Shown piece by piece: positions 16,311 through 24,470 of a stretch of 64,000 nucleotides of DNA; position 1 is the stretch's first letter, and each line of letters starts with the position of its first letter. The DNA is from Truepera sp. (GTDB taxonomy: Bacteria; Deinococcota; Deinococci; Deinococcales; Trueperaceae), in the NCBI GenBank assembly GCA_032027045.1, contig JAVSMU010000001.1:2120039-2184038 (forward strand), read 5' to 3'. The notes beneath the pieces were generated by a model. The model was given only the letters and a program-made list of their open reading frames with translations, was not told the DNA's origin and did not search any database. A program made the translations under genes and the position numbers.

Positions 16311-16826
16311 ATGAGCCGTGCTTTCGTGAAGGAGGACGCCGACAGCGAGGACGTGGTGGTCACGCACCGCGCACCCCTGCCCGCCGGCGTCCCCAACCTC
16401 GTCACGCCGGCGGGCCTGGCGGCGCTGGAGGCGGAACGCGACGCGAAGCTCGCCTCCCTGGAGGACTTGAAGGCCGGCGAGGTCACGGGTGAAGCCACCC
16501 GCCGCCTGGCCGCGTTGGAGGAGGAGCTTCTCCTCTTGCTCGAGCGCCTAGCCAGCGCCAAGGTCAGCCCGCCGCCCGACGACCGCAAGCTGGCCGGCCT
16601 CGGAGCCACGGTGCGCGTGCGCTACCTGGGCGGCCCGCAGTCCGGCCAGACCTCGGAGCTGTCACTCGTCGGCGTCGACGAAGCGGACCCGCTCGAGGGC
16701 CGCGTAGCCTTCGTCGCGCCCGTTGCCCAGGCCCTGATGGGCCGGCGCGAGGGCGAGGTCGTGACGTTCGAGGCCGGTGAGAATACGCTTACGGTCGAGC
16801 TCGAGAGCGTCGAGTATCCCGCGTAG
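16311..16826 (+). CDS. GreA/GreB-family transcription factor, lacking the acidic tip
   Basis: A 171-residue homologue of transcript cleavage factors, which bind in the RNA polymerase secondary channel. The start MSRAFVKEDAD is the classic GreB opening, followed by LVTPAGLAALEAERD, a coiled-coil hairpin (residues ~33-80) and a C-terminal FKBP-like domain (LGATVRVRYLGGPQSG to PVAQALMGRREGEVVTFE). In active Gre factors the coiled-coil tip carries an Asp and a Glu in a GDLxENAEY-type motif; here the turn reads KAGEVTGEATRRL and that motif is missing. It may therefore inhibit or modulate polymerase, as Thermus Gfh1 does, rather than stimulate cleavage; this is inference. The ATG at 16311 is chosen over the ATG at 16302 because the family begins MSRAF. 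Confidence 0.8.
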   Translation: MSRAFVKEDADSEDVVVTHRAPLPAGVPNLVTPAGLAALEAERDAKLASLEDLKAGEVTGEATRRLAALEEELLLLLERLASAKVSPPPDDRKLAGLGATVRVRYLGGPQSGQTSELSLVGVDEADPLEGRVAFVAPVAQALMGRREGEVVTFEAGENTLTVELESVEYPA

Positions 16827-16830
16827 GCGG

Positions 16831-16916
16831 CGCACCGGACGCACCAGACGCACCGGGCGCACCTGGCGCACCGCATAGAGCGCACCGGACGCACCGGACG
16901 CACCGGGCGCACCGGG
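16831..16916. repeat. 9-bp minisatellite between convergent genes
   Basis: Nine copies of CGCACCGGA-type nonamers (CGCACC followed by GGA, AGA, GGG, TGG or GCA), interrupted once by TAGAG at 16876-16880. The array fills almost the whole gap between the Gre-like gene and the convergent GHMP kinase gene. No other terminator is visible in that gap. Confidence 0.85.
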
Positions 16917-16924
16917 CGCGCGTA

Positions 16925-17890
16925 TCAGACGCGACTAACGGAGCTACCCTTTTCCGTGAACGCCAAGGGGACTTCCCTCAGTTCCGCCAGCGCGGCCCGC
17001 ACCGCCTCGACCTGTCCGTCCGGGCAGCACACGAGCACGAAACCCCCGATCTTGCCGCCGGGAAGCTGCGCGGTGGCACCAACGGCGTTCACCCGGACCA
17101 CCAACGACCTTACCCAGTCGTCGACGAAATCGCCTGGCAGCCGCTGTTTGAGGCGCTGCTGCTCACCGACGCACCGCGCCACGCCGGCGAGATCACCGCC
17201 GCTCAGGGCGGACGTCAACTCGAGCGCCACGGCCTTGATGTCGTGCAGCACCGGCAGCGCTTGGTCGAAGCGCGCCAACAGCGCGGCCAGGGAGGTGCGA
17301 GTGGCGCCCCGCCTCGGCGTGGCGAAGAGCAGTAGCGAGCCGAACAAGGTGCTCTGGAACTCGTCCGGGAGTTCGAGCGGCACCTCGGTAACGCTCTCGC
17401 CCCTGTAGGCCAGGCAGCGCAAGCCGCCGCGGGCCGAGATGTTGGCGTCGTGGTACCCCGAGGCTCCGGCCAGCTCGTCGACCTCCAGCCGCGCCGCCCA
17501 GGCGCCCAGGCGTGCGGCGTCGACCTCCTCGCCCCTCGCCGCCAGCGCCGCGTGCACTAGGGCCGTGCAGATTGCGCCCGACGCCCCCAAGCCACTGTGC
17601 CCCTCCACGTCCAGCCAGACACCCAGGCGCACCGGCGGGTGTACGGGGTCCACCGATGCGAGCGCGGTGCGCACCAGCTCGTGCCTGACTTCACCCACGG
17701 TGCTCGCCTGGTCGACCCGGCCCTCGGCGACCACCTCGAAGCGCCCGTCCACGCTCGGCAGCCAAGTCACCCGCGCCGCCAGGCCGATTGTCGCGCTCAC
17801 CGTCAGGCCGCCGTGCGCGTCGGCGTAGGGCTTGAGGTCGGTGAGCCCCCCCGCGAGCGGTACGCGCAGTGGGGCCCGGGCCACGAGCAT
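16925..17890 (-). CDS. GHMP-family sugar kinase
   Basis: A 321-residue kinase of the galacto-/homoserine-/mevalonate-/phosphomevalonate family, most like heptose-7-phosphate or fucose/galactokinase-type members. It opens with ARAPLRVPLAGGLTD, the substrate-binding start typical of D-glycero-D-manno-heptose-7-phosphate kinases, and has the ATP-binding GHSGLGASGAICTALVHA at about residues 108-125 and a C-terminal GGKIGGFVLVC motif. The start at ATG 17890 lies 5 nt after the nucleotidyltransferase stop. The pair kinase plus nucleotidyltransferase suggests salvage or synthesis of an activated sugar for glycan or polysaccharide assembly. The exact sugar is unknown. Confidence 0.8.
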   Translation of the reverse strand: MLVARAPLRVPLAGGLTDLKPYADAHGGLTVSATIGLAARVTWLPSVDGRFEVVAEGRVDQASTVGEVRHELVRTALASVDPVHPPVRLGVWLDVEGHSGLGASGAICTALVHAALAARGEEVDAARLGAWAARLEVDELAGASGYHDANISARGGLRCLAYRGESVTEVPLELPDEFQSTLFGSLLLFATPRRGATRTSLAALLARFDQALPVLHDIKAVALELTSALSGGDLAGVARCVGEQQRLKQRLPGDFVDDWVRSLVVRVNAVGATAQLPGGKIGGFVLVCCPDGQVEAVRAALAELREVPLAFTEKGSSVSRV

Positions 17891-17895
17891 GCCGC

Positions 17896-18612
17896 TCAGC
17901 CCTGCCGCTTGAGCGTCAGTAACTGCGTGACGACGTCGGCCACGTTCGCCTCGGCCGAGGGGAAGGTGCCCCCGATGTGTAGCCGCCGGCCGAGGCACAC
18001 GAAGCCGACCTCGGCCTCGCCGGCCTCTATCAGTAGTTGCAGGTTGGGCAGGCACCGGTACTCGCCGGAGTCCTCGGCGCGCCCGGCCAGCTCCGTGAGC
18101 AGCCGCCGCTCGAACTTCCACACGCCGCCGTCGGAGAAAGGACCGGCGCCCTGCCACACCCTCGTCACCAGCGTGCCCTCGGCCGAGACCTTCACGTCGG
18201 GGCCGCTATCCTCTTCCTCTACCAGGGTCAAGGCGTTGGGGGCCCGGTGGTGGAGCAGGGCCGCGAACAGCTCGTGCGGGGCGAACACGTCGGCCTGCCA
18301 CACGAGCACCGGACCGGACTCCGGGTCAAGGTGCGGCGCCACCAGGCCAAGGGCGTGACCCGTGCCCAGGGGCCGCGGTTGCTCGACGTAGTTGATCTCA
18401 AGCCCGCCAAAGCGAGCGCCGAAGTACGCCCGCACCTGCTCCTGGAGGTGACCGACCACCAGGTGGACCCGCTCCGCCCCCGCCACGGCCGCCTCGGCCA
18501 TGCTCAACTCGAGGAACGGCCGCAGCCCGACCGGGTACATGCACTTCTGCAGGTACACGCCCAAGCGCCCCATGCGGGTGCCGGTCCCAGCTGCCAGGCA
18601 GACGAATTCCAT
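17896..18612 (-). CDS. Sugar-phosphate nucleotidyltransferase
   Basis: A 238-residue NTP transferase. The N-terminal LAAGTGTRMGRLGVYLQKCMYPVGLRPFLEL matches the nucleotide-binding LAAGxGTRMxPxTxxxPKxMxPVxxKPxLE pattern, with Lys replaced by Gln-Lys shift in the middle part. QPRPLGTGHAL and WQADVF (the metal-binding Asp region) follow. Such enzymes join a sugar-1-phosphate to an NTP. ATG 18612 is preceded by AAGGG. It is downstream of the WYL regulator gene (31-bp gap) and upstream of the GHMP kinase on the same strand, so all three probably form an operon. Confidence 0.82.
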   Translation of the reverse strand: MEFVCLAAGTGTRMGRLGVYLQKCMYPVGLRPFLELSMAEAAVAGAERVHLVVGHLQEQVRAYFGARFGGLEINYVEQPRPLGTGHALGLVAPHLDPESGPVLVWQADVFAPHELFAALLHHRAPNALTLVEEEDSGPDVKVSAEGTLVTRVWQGAGPFSDGGVWKFERRLLTELAGRAEDSGEYRCLPNLQLLIEAGEAEVGFVCLGRRLHIGGTFPSAEANVADVVTQLLTLKRQG

Positions 18613-18643
18613 GTTCAGCCCTTCGCGGAGCCGCGCGCCGCCA

Positions 18644-19594
18644 TCAGTCGGCGTACGCTCCCAGCGCGCTGGTCAGTTCTTCTGCCATGCGCTCGCGCAC
18701 GGAGAGAGGCGCCATGACCTCCACGGAGGACCCCCAGCCGAGCAGCCAGGGCAGCAACTCGAGGGGTTGGCCGTTCGAGTCTACGGTGCCGGTGAGGTAT
18801 ACGATCCGCCGGCCGTCGGGCGCCACTTCCCCCAGCCGCAAGTTGCGGTCGAAGCTCTCCGTCATGCGCCTCGCCACCGTCTCGCCGACGTGCAGGGTGA
18901 TCTCGATCTCCTCCCCCATGACGATGCCGAAGGAGGAGCCCAGGCGGCCGCTCGGGTCGAAGTCTTCCGGGATCTCGTAGGTAGCGTCTCGCAACTGCAC
19001 CTGCGTCATGCGCGCAAGCTTGAAGATGGCGACGTCGTTGCGAACGGTGCGGTCGAACGCCAGCACGTAGGGCTCGAGGTTGCGGCGGTTCAGTTCGTAG
19101 AAGTAGATCTCGAGGTCTCGGGGCTGCTTCGTGCCGGAGTGCGCCGACTCGTACGTGCAGCGCAGCACGCGCTGCTGGAACCAGGCCTGCGCCACCAGGT
19201 CGAGCACGCGGTCCTCCGGCGCCGACTTGAGGCCCTCGACGCCGTCCAGCAACGACTTACGCGCCCTCTCGGGCACTTGTTTCGCCAGCTTCACCAGCGC
19301 CGTGCGGTAATGCCGCTCACCCACGCCCGTGTGCAGCAGCAACCGGGTGGCGCTGTACACGGCCAGGGCTTCCACCTCGTTGAGGGCGGTGGCCTTCTGG
19401 GGCACCCAGTAGCGGTGCCGGTCGTCTTTGCGGAGCTCGACGCCCATGTGCTCGGCGAGCGTGACCAGGTCGCGCTCGATCGTGCGGCGGCTAAAGCCGT
19501 GCTGGGCCGCCAACTCGACCACGGTGCGGGGCCGCAACTCGAGCTCCTCGCGCAACGTAGCGAGACGCTGCGCCTTGCCCACGGTACGGTTCAC
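18644..19594 (-). CDS. WYL-domain helix-turn-helix regulator
   Basis: A 316-residue DNA-binding regulator. An N-terminal winged helix (residues 8-60, with TVVELAAQHGFSRRTIERDLVTL) is followed by a WYL-type domain (LRCTYESAHSGTKQPRDLEI, YFYELNRRNLEPYVLAFDR; here the W-Y-L triad region is degenerate) and a C-terminal WCX-like extension with LLGWGSSVEVMAPLSVRERM. WYL domains bind ligands such as nucleic acids or nucleotides. The start is GTG 19594, without Shine-Dalgarno but with TAACCT ending 6 nt upstream, so the message is probably leaderless. It is the first gene of a putative operon with the nucleotidyltransferase and kinase genes, which it may control. Confidence 0.85.
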   Translation of the reverse strand: MNRTVGKAQRLATLREELELRPRTVVELAAQHGFSRRTIERDLVTLAEHMGVELRKDDRHRYWVPQKATALNEVEALAVYSATRLLLHTGVGERHYRTALVKLAKQVPERARKSLLDGVEGLKSAPEDRVLDLVAQAWFQQRVLRCTYESAHSGTKQPRDLEIYFYELNRRNLEPYVLAFDRTVRNDVAIFKLARMTQVQLRDATYEIPEDFDPSGRLGSSFGIVMGEEIEITLHVGETVARRMTESFDRNLRLGEVAPDGRRIVYLTGTVDSNGQPLELLPWLLGWGSSVEVMAPLSVRERMAEELTSALGAYAD

Positions 19595-19600
19595 GCCCCG

Positions 19601-19606
19601 AGGTTA
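19601..19606 (-). promoter_or_regulatory. -10 of a probable leaderless transcript (WYL regulator)
   Basis: On the minus strand TAACCT ends exactly 6 nt before the GTG start at 19594. No ribosome binding site is present. Confidence 0.5.
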
Positions 19607-19663
19607 CCCCGTGAGGCGGCCGCCGCGGCGTCCTGCTCGCGCACCCTACGGAAACGGCGCGCT

Positions 19664-20425
19664 TCAGGCCGCGGTCCAGCCCCCGTCGGCCGCGAGTAGC
19701 GCGCCGCTGATCATCTTCGCCTCGTCGGAGACCAGGAACAGGGCGGTGTTCGCGATGTCCTCGGGTTGCAGCTGCGCGGGAATCAGCCCGTAGTAACGCT
19801 GCAGGCGGCTGCTGCCGTACGGGTCCATCTTGGCGGCGTCCACGCTAGCCATGATGTTGGTGACCACTGCCCCCGCGAGGATGGCGTTGCAGCGGATCGC
19901 CTTGGGGCCGTACAGGAAGGCGGTGTTGCGGGTGAGGCCCACTATGGCGTGCTTCGACATCGTGTACGCCGCGCCGGCCGCGGCGCCACTGACGCCCGCC
20001 ACGCTCGCGATGTTGAGGATCACGCCACCCTTCTCGCCCATGGCCCTGATGCCTGCGCCACTGGCGAACACTGGCCCGTCGACGTTGACGCCCATGACGC
20101 GCCGGTAGACTTCCTCGTCCATCTCGGCGGCCCCCTGATTGATGTCCATGACGCCCGCGTTGTTCACCAAGATGTCGAGCTGGCCGTACGCCGCGACGGC
20201 CGCGGCGACCATCGCCTCTACTTCGGCGCGCACCGCGACGTTCGTCTTCAGGCCCCGCATCTCCCCGCCCGCCGCCCTGACCTCGTCGGTAACGCCTTGC
20301 AGGCTCGCCTCGTTCCAGTCGGCACCGAACACCTTGGCGCCCTCGGCCGCGAACCGTATCGCCATGGCGCGACCCATGCCCGAACCTGCGCCCGTGATAA
20401 GCGCCACCTTGCCTGCTAGTCTCAT
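19664..20425 (-). CDS. Short-chain dehydrogenase/reductase
   Basis: A 253-residue classical SDR. The cofactor motif TGAGSGMG (residues 11-18), the NNAG motif (residues ~88-91), the catalytic Ser of NIASVAG and the YTMSK catalytic Tyr/Lys pair are all present. The family reduces or oxidises alcohols and ketones with NAD(P)H; the residue after the second strand (GADWNE, Asp) suggests preference for NAD(H). The substrate is not deducible. The ATG at 20425 has GGAGGA upstream. It is divergent from the large exported transglutaminase-like gene, and the 29-bp shared site at 20534-20562 lies in the 226-bp gap between them. Confidence 0.88.
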   Translation of the reverse strand: MRLAGKVALITGAGSGMGRAMAIRFAAEGAKVFGADWNEASLQGVTDEVRAAGGEMRGLKTNVAVRAEVEAMVAAAVAAYGQLDILVNNAGVMDINQGAAEMDEEVYRRVMGVNVDGPVFASGAGIRAMGEKGGVILNIASVAGVSGAAAGAAYTMSKHAIVGLTRNTAFLYGPKAIRCNAILAGAVVTNIMASVDAAKMDPYGSSRLQRYYGLIPAQLQPEDIANTALFLVSDEAKMISGALLAADGGWTAA

Positions 20426-20533
20426 GATTCCTCCGCATCGGGGCCCCGGTCAGGCCGTAGTCACCGAGCTTTGCGCCGTGCCGGGCCTCTGCACCAGGCT
20501 ACGCTCCCCCGACGCGCAACACCTGAGCAGAAC

Positions 20534-20562
20534 CCCTACTTGCACGTAGGAGATTCACCTAC
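20534..20562. promoter_or_regulatory. 29-bp shared site, copy 1 (between SDR and transglutaminase-like genes)
   Basis: CCCTAC (20534-20539), five variable bases, then CGTAGGAGATTCACCTAC (20545-20562). The second part is a palindrome GTAGG-N7-CCTAC; with the first CCCTAC it also forms an inverted pair CCTAC-N6-GTAGG. It is centred about 50-55 bp upstream of a -10-like hexamer (TAGAGT 20603-20608) for the gene at 20652. The same pattern with the same spacing recurs at 25614-25642. Confidence 0.6.
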
Positions 20563-20651
20563 CCGACACCTAGCGAGCATCATCAGGGCGCCGCGGTGAG
20601 TGTAGAGTATGCAACTGCCACGACGCACGTGCAGCAACCGGGAGGAACCTC

Positions 20652-23108
20652 ATGGGCAGGGCTTCAGGAACGAGCGCCCGAAGTAACGTCGAACACCGTT
20701 TCTCGAGAACTCGCCGCCGAGCCACGGCCCTACTGGCGTGCGTAACGCTCATGACGGCGTTCGCCCAGACCCCGCCCGACCCCGACGTCCTGTTCGCGAA
20801 CCTAGAGGGCGCCTTGGCCGAGGCGCCGAGGGCGAACTTCCAGGTGGACGCCGCTCTCGCGACGCTGGGGACGCCGGGCGAGGTGAGCGTCGAGGCGATC
20901 TTCGACTTCGTGCGTGACGACTTCGGCTACGTGCCCTACCGGGGTGCGCTGAAGGGTGCCGCGGGTGTGCTGATGGACGGAGCCGGCAACGCCCTCGACC
21001 GCACGTTGCTCCTCAAGGCCCTCCTCGAGGCTAACGGCGTCAGGGCCATAGTTGCCCACGCGACGCTCGACGCCGACGCGGCGGCTGCGGGAGTCGCGGC
21101 CCTCCGGACGCGCCCAGCCACGCCCCCGGCGGTGGCGCCACAGACCGACCCGATCGAGCGCCTTGCCGCGCTCTACGGGCTGGAGCCGGCGGACGTGACC
21201 GCGCGCCTGGAGCACGCCGTGACCGCCGCCGCCGCTCTCGAGCGCAGCATCGACGAACGCACCGATTACCAGAGCGAAGCGCTGCTCGCGGCCCTCGAGG
21301 CGTCTGGGAAGCAGGATTCCTTCCTCACCGCGGAGAGTCCGAGCGCTCTAGAGGCCGTTGCCGATCACTGGTGGGTGGAGGTCGAAGGCGACAACGGCTG
21401 GCTCGACCTCGACCCCACCCTGCCCGACGCACGGATCGGCACCAGCCTGGCGCCGGCCCAGCTGCGCTTCGACCTCACCGACCTGCGGCTCCTGGCGGCC
21501 GTGGACGGCTCCTGCCGTGACCTCTCGTGCGGCGACCGCCTGCACCGCGTGAGGGTCGCGGTGGTGGCCGAAACCTGGGACGGCGAGGAGTTGACGGAAA
21601 CGGAGGTCGCGGCCACCGACCTCCTCGCCGCGGAGGGCGCCGAACACGCCGCGGCCTTCGCCGCGCTGCCCACCGACTACCCCGACCCCGATCTCTACGC
21701 CGAGCCAGATGCGACCACCGCGTACCGGGAGGCACTCCTCGCGATCACCGAGTGGCGCCCGACGCTGTTCGTTAACGACGTCACCTTCGGCAAGTCCACG
21801 GTGAACGCCGACGGCACCATCCGCGAGGACGGAGGTGGGGGCGGCGCCGGCGCGTTAGGCGGCGGCATCGGCGGGATGTTCGGAGGCTTCGGCGGATCCA
21901 CCGCGGGGGCCGAAGACGAGTCCGCAGGCGCGTTCACCGCACTCTGGCTCGATTACACGGTCACGGCTGCGGGAGCCTTCGAGACCACCTACCGCCGCGA
22001 GGTCTTCGACCTGCTCGGCCCGGCCGCGAGGGCGGCCGGCGTCACCGCCCTCGAGCTGACCGAAGAACAGCTCCTGGAGCGCGCGGCGGCCCTCTCGGGA
22101 CAGACGGACATCGTCGTCGCGGGCGCCGGCCTCCCGCCGGAGGCGGTCGAGGCCGCGGCGCTTAGCCGCCTGCTCAGCGACGAGAACGCCTGGTTGGAGG
22201 CCTACGCGGTCGACGGCCCGTTGCCACCGAGAATGATCGCCGAGCGTTTAGCGGGCATCGCGCGCTCGGTGACCCCGCTCGAGCGCTTCCAGCAGCTCCG
22301 CGGAGCCCACATGACCGCCACCCAGACGGCGCCCCTGGTCGTCGCCTACCACCGCAGCCTGGCGCCCGACTTCAGCGTGGCCGCGGCCTTCGACTTGGTG
22401 TCGGGCGGCGTTTCCACGAGCGACGCCGCGGATGCCCGCAGGGCTCAGCTCGTGCAGGGCGTGCGCGACACCGTCTTGGAGGCCCTGCTTCAAGAGCAGT
22501 TGGCCGATCCCGCCGAGCCCGCGCAGGGTCCGGCCGCGGTGTCCACCGCGTTCGCCTCGGACCTGGTGGCGGGCCGCCCCTGGCAGGTCGTGGCCTCGGC
22601 TTCCGAGCTCGACGCCGCGGCGCCGAACCTCGTGCCTGACCTGCGCGCTCGCGTGCTGGCCGACCTGGCGGCGGGCCGCCTGGCGTTGGTGCCGGCCGGA
22701 GGCGAGGATGCGGTGGGGTGGTGGAGCCTCGACCCGGCAACAGGCGCGGTCGTCGGCATGGGCGATCGAGGTTGGGGCCAGGCCTTCTCCGAATACTCGG
22801 AGCAGGCGGACGTCATACTTCAGTTGCGCACGGTTCTGAACCAGTACGCCTCCATCGGCAGGTGTCTGGGCATGACCATCAGCCTTCCCTTGCAGGGCTA
22901 CGCTCAAGAGGGCAAGGATGCGCTGGCGGAGTGCATCTTCACCACGGTCTGCTCGGGCGTCAACACCGGCCTGAGCATGCTCCCCAACATCAACACGACC
23001 TGGACTACCGTCATCTACATGGCCACCATCGACGCCCTGTGGGGAGGCGTGCCGGAGCTCGGCTACGGGGGCCTCTGTGGCGGCCTGTTCAAGAAGTTGA
23101 AAGGCTGA
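20652..23108 (+). CDS. Exported protein with a degenerate transglutaminase-like domain
   Basis: An 818-residue protein. A long basic N-terminus followed by ALLACVTLMTAFAQ suggests a signal peptide. Residues ~75-140 (VEAIFDFVRDDFGYVPYRGA, GNALDRTLLLKALLEANGVRA) and DHWWVEVEGDNGWLDLDPTLP near 240 match the transglutaminase-like fold, including the His/Asp-equivalent strands, but the catalytic Cys position is not a Cys (GNALD), so it is probably a non-catalytic member. A Gly-rich run (EDGGGGGAGALGGGIGGMFG) lies near residue 395. The C-terminal third has a hydrophobic stretch with several Cys. ATG 20652 is preceded by GGGAGGAAC. Role unknown; surface or envelope localisation is inferred. Confidence 0.7.
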   Translation: MGRASGTSARSNVEHRFSRTRRRATALLACVTLMTAFAQTPPDPDVLFANLEGALAEAPRANFQVDAALATLGTPGEVSVEAIFDFVRDDFGYVPYRGALKGAAGVLMDGAGNALDRTLLLKALLEANGVRAIVAHATLDADAAAAGVAALRTRPATPPAVAPQTDPIERLAALYGLEPADVTARLEHAVTAAAALERSIDERTDYQSEALLAALEASGKQDSFLTAESPSALEAVADHWWVEVEGDNGWLDLDPTLPDARIGTSLAPAQLRFDLTDLRLLAAVDGSCRDLSCGDRLHRVRVAVVAETWDGEELTETEVAATDLLAAEGAEHAAAFAALPTDYPDPDLYAEPDATTAYREALLAITEWRPTLFVNDVTFGKSTVNADGTIREDGGGGGAGALGGGIGGMFGGFGGSTAGAEDESAGAFTALWLDYTVTAAGAFETTYRREVFDLLGPAARAAGVTALELTEEQLLERAAALSGQTDIVVAGAGLPPEAVEAAALSRLLSDENAWLEAYAVDGPLPPRMIAERLAGIARSVTPLERFQQLRGAHMTATQTAPLVVAYHRSLAPDFSVAAAFDLVSGGVSTSDAADARRAQLVQGVRDTVLEALLQEQLADPAEPAQGPAAVSTAFASDLVAGRPWQVVASASELDAAAPNLVPDLRARVLADLAAGRLALVPAGGEDAVGWWSLDPATGAVVGMGDRGWGQAFSEYSEQADVILQLRTVLNQYASIGRCLGMTISLPLQGYAQEGKDALAECIFTTVCSGVNTGLSMLPNINTTWTTVIYMATIDALWGGVPELGYGGLCGGLFKKLKG

Positions 23109-23138
23109 GAACGGACCCGGTCTGGCCGCCGGTCGAAC

Positions 23139-23789
23139 CTAGACGAGGCCGCGTTCGAGCGCCCACCTGACGAGCTCGGCGCGCGAGCGCACCCCCAGCT
23201 TCTCCGAGGCCCTCTCTCGATACGTCGCGACGGTCTTCTCGCTGAGGCTGAGCTCTGCGGCTATCTCGCGGTAAGTGAACCCGGTAGCGATCCCCTTCAC
23301 GACGTCTCGTTCGCGCTCGGTAAGCTGGGCGGTCCGCCGCGGGTCGGGGTTCGCGAGGGCGCGGGACAGTTGGGCCAGTAGCCTGGCGGGAACGTAGTAC
23401 TCGCCCCGGTCGACGGCCAAGATGGCGTCGACCAGCTCGGTCTCCAGGGAGGTCTTGGGTACGTACCCGGACCCGCCGCCGTCGAGGAACCGCTGAACGT
23501 ACTCGGGGTCCTCGTGCATGGAGAGGGCAACGAAGCGGGCCTCGGGCAGTGCCAGGCGGAGGTCGGCCAAGGCTTCGATTCCGCTGCGGCCGGGCAAGGA
23601 CAGATCGAGCAGGACCACGTCGGGCGTCTGCGCCTCGGCGAGTTGCAGCGCCTCCTCGGCGGAACCTGCCTCCGCAACGACGTCGAGCTTCACGCTGGTG
23701 GAGTCGTGTAGTTCGAGCAGCGACCTCACTCCCGAGCGCACCAGGGCGTGGTCGTCGACGAGCATCAGCCTGATAGTGTGCCGCTTCAT
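23139..23789 (-). CDS. NarL/FixJ-type response regulator
   Basis: A 216-residue two-component regulator. The receiver domain has the acidic pair DDH (residues 12-14), the phosphoacceptor Asp in VVLLDLSLPG near residue 62, the Ser of ALSM and the Lys of VPKTS. The C-terminal LuxR-type helix-turn-helix is LTERERDVVKGIATGFTYREIAAELSLSEKTVATYR (landmarks only). It is the last gene of a minus-strand run Usp, Usp, histidine kinase, regulator, starting 9 bp after the kinase gene. Proteins of this type bind short palindromes; the GTAGG/CCTAC sites at 20.5 and 25.6 kb are candidate targets. Confidence 0.92.
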   Translation of the reverse strand: MKRHTIRLMLVDDHALVRSGVRSLLELHDSTSVKLDVVAEAGSAEEALQLAEAQTPDVVLLDLSLPGRSGIEALADLRLALPEARFVALSMHEDPEYVQRFLDGGGSGYVPKTSLETELVDAILAVDRGEYYVPARLLAQLSRALANPDPRRTAQLTERERDVVKGIATGFTYREIAAELSLSEKTVATYRERASEKLGVRSRAELVRWALERGLV

Positions 23790-23798
23790 GCCCTTACG

Positions 23799-24461
23799 CT
23801 ATAGGGCCGGCACTCGCGCGTAAATGGACGTTCCTCCCCCCCGGGAACTCTCTACGCTCAGCTCTCCACCGAGCGCCAACACCCGGGCCCTGGCGCCCGC
23901 CAGGCCGATGGGGGCGGCGAGGCCACTGGCGCCCTCCAGGATGCCGACCCCGTCGTCCTCCACGACCAGGTGGAACCAGCCGCGAACTGCGGTGAGCACC
24001 AGGGAGGCGTTCTCTGCCTGTGCGTGCTCTACGACGTTCGCCAGCGCCTCCTGGGCCACCCGGAACAGCGCGACCTCCGCCTCGGGCGCCCCGCCCAAGG
24101 GCCGGCGTGGCCGCTCCGGAACGTCGGCCAGCACGGTGATCATCACGTTACCTCGCTGCTCCGCCTGGCGCGCTTCCGCCCTCAGCGCCGCCGGAAGGCC
24201 GAGCTCGTCCAGGGTCGAGGGCCTCAGTTCCAGCGCGATGCGCCGCACGGCGTCCAGGGCCTGGGACGCGAGCTCCCGCAAGTGTTCGCGCTGCTCCGCC
24301 ACGGCGCAGTCATCGAGGCTCTGCAGTCCGAGCAACATGGCCTTCAGCGACTGACCCACGCCCTCGTGAAGCTCCGCCGCCACCACGGAACGTTCGCGCT
24401 CCTGCGCTTCGAACGCGGCGCGCAGCAGCTCCGCATGCTGGGCGGGAGTGAGCGGGTCCAC
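23799..24461 (-). CDS. Soluble histidine kinase (HisKA_3), no sensor domain
   Basis: A 220-residue kinase with only the transmitter part. The dimerisation/phosphoacceptor helix reads RERSVVAAELHEGVGQSLKAM, with the His of ELHEGVGQ near residue 32; the ATPase domain has QEALANVVEHAQA (N box) and VEDDGVGI (G1 box). There is no membrane segment or recognisable input domain, and the length is about half of normal NarX/DegS-type kinases. The signal must therefore come from a partner, possibly the universal stress proteins encoded just upstream. The start is GTG 24461, 9 bp downstream of the Usp stop. It should phosphorylate the regulator encoded by the next gene. Confidence 0.88.
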   Translation of the reverse strand: MDPLTPAQHAELLRAAFEAQERERSVVAAELHEGVGQSLKAMLLGLQSLDDCAVAEQREHLRELASQALDAVRRIALELRPSTLDELGLPAALRAEARQAEQRGNVMITVLADVPERPRRPLGGAPEAEVALFRVAQEALANVVEHAQAENASLVLTAVRGWFHLVVEDDGVGILEGASGLAAPIGLAGARARVLALGGELSVESSRGGGTSIYARVPAL

Positions 24462-24470
24462 GCCAGGGCC

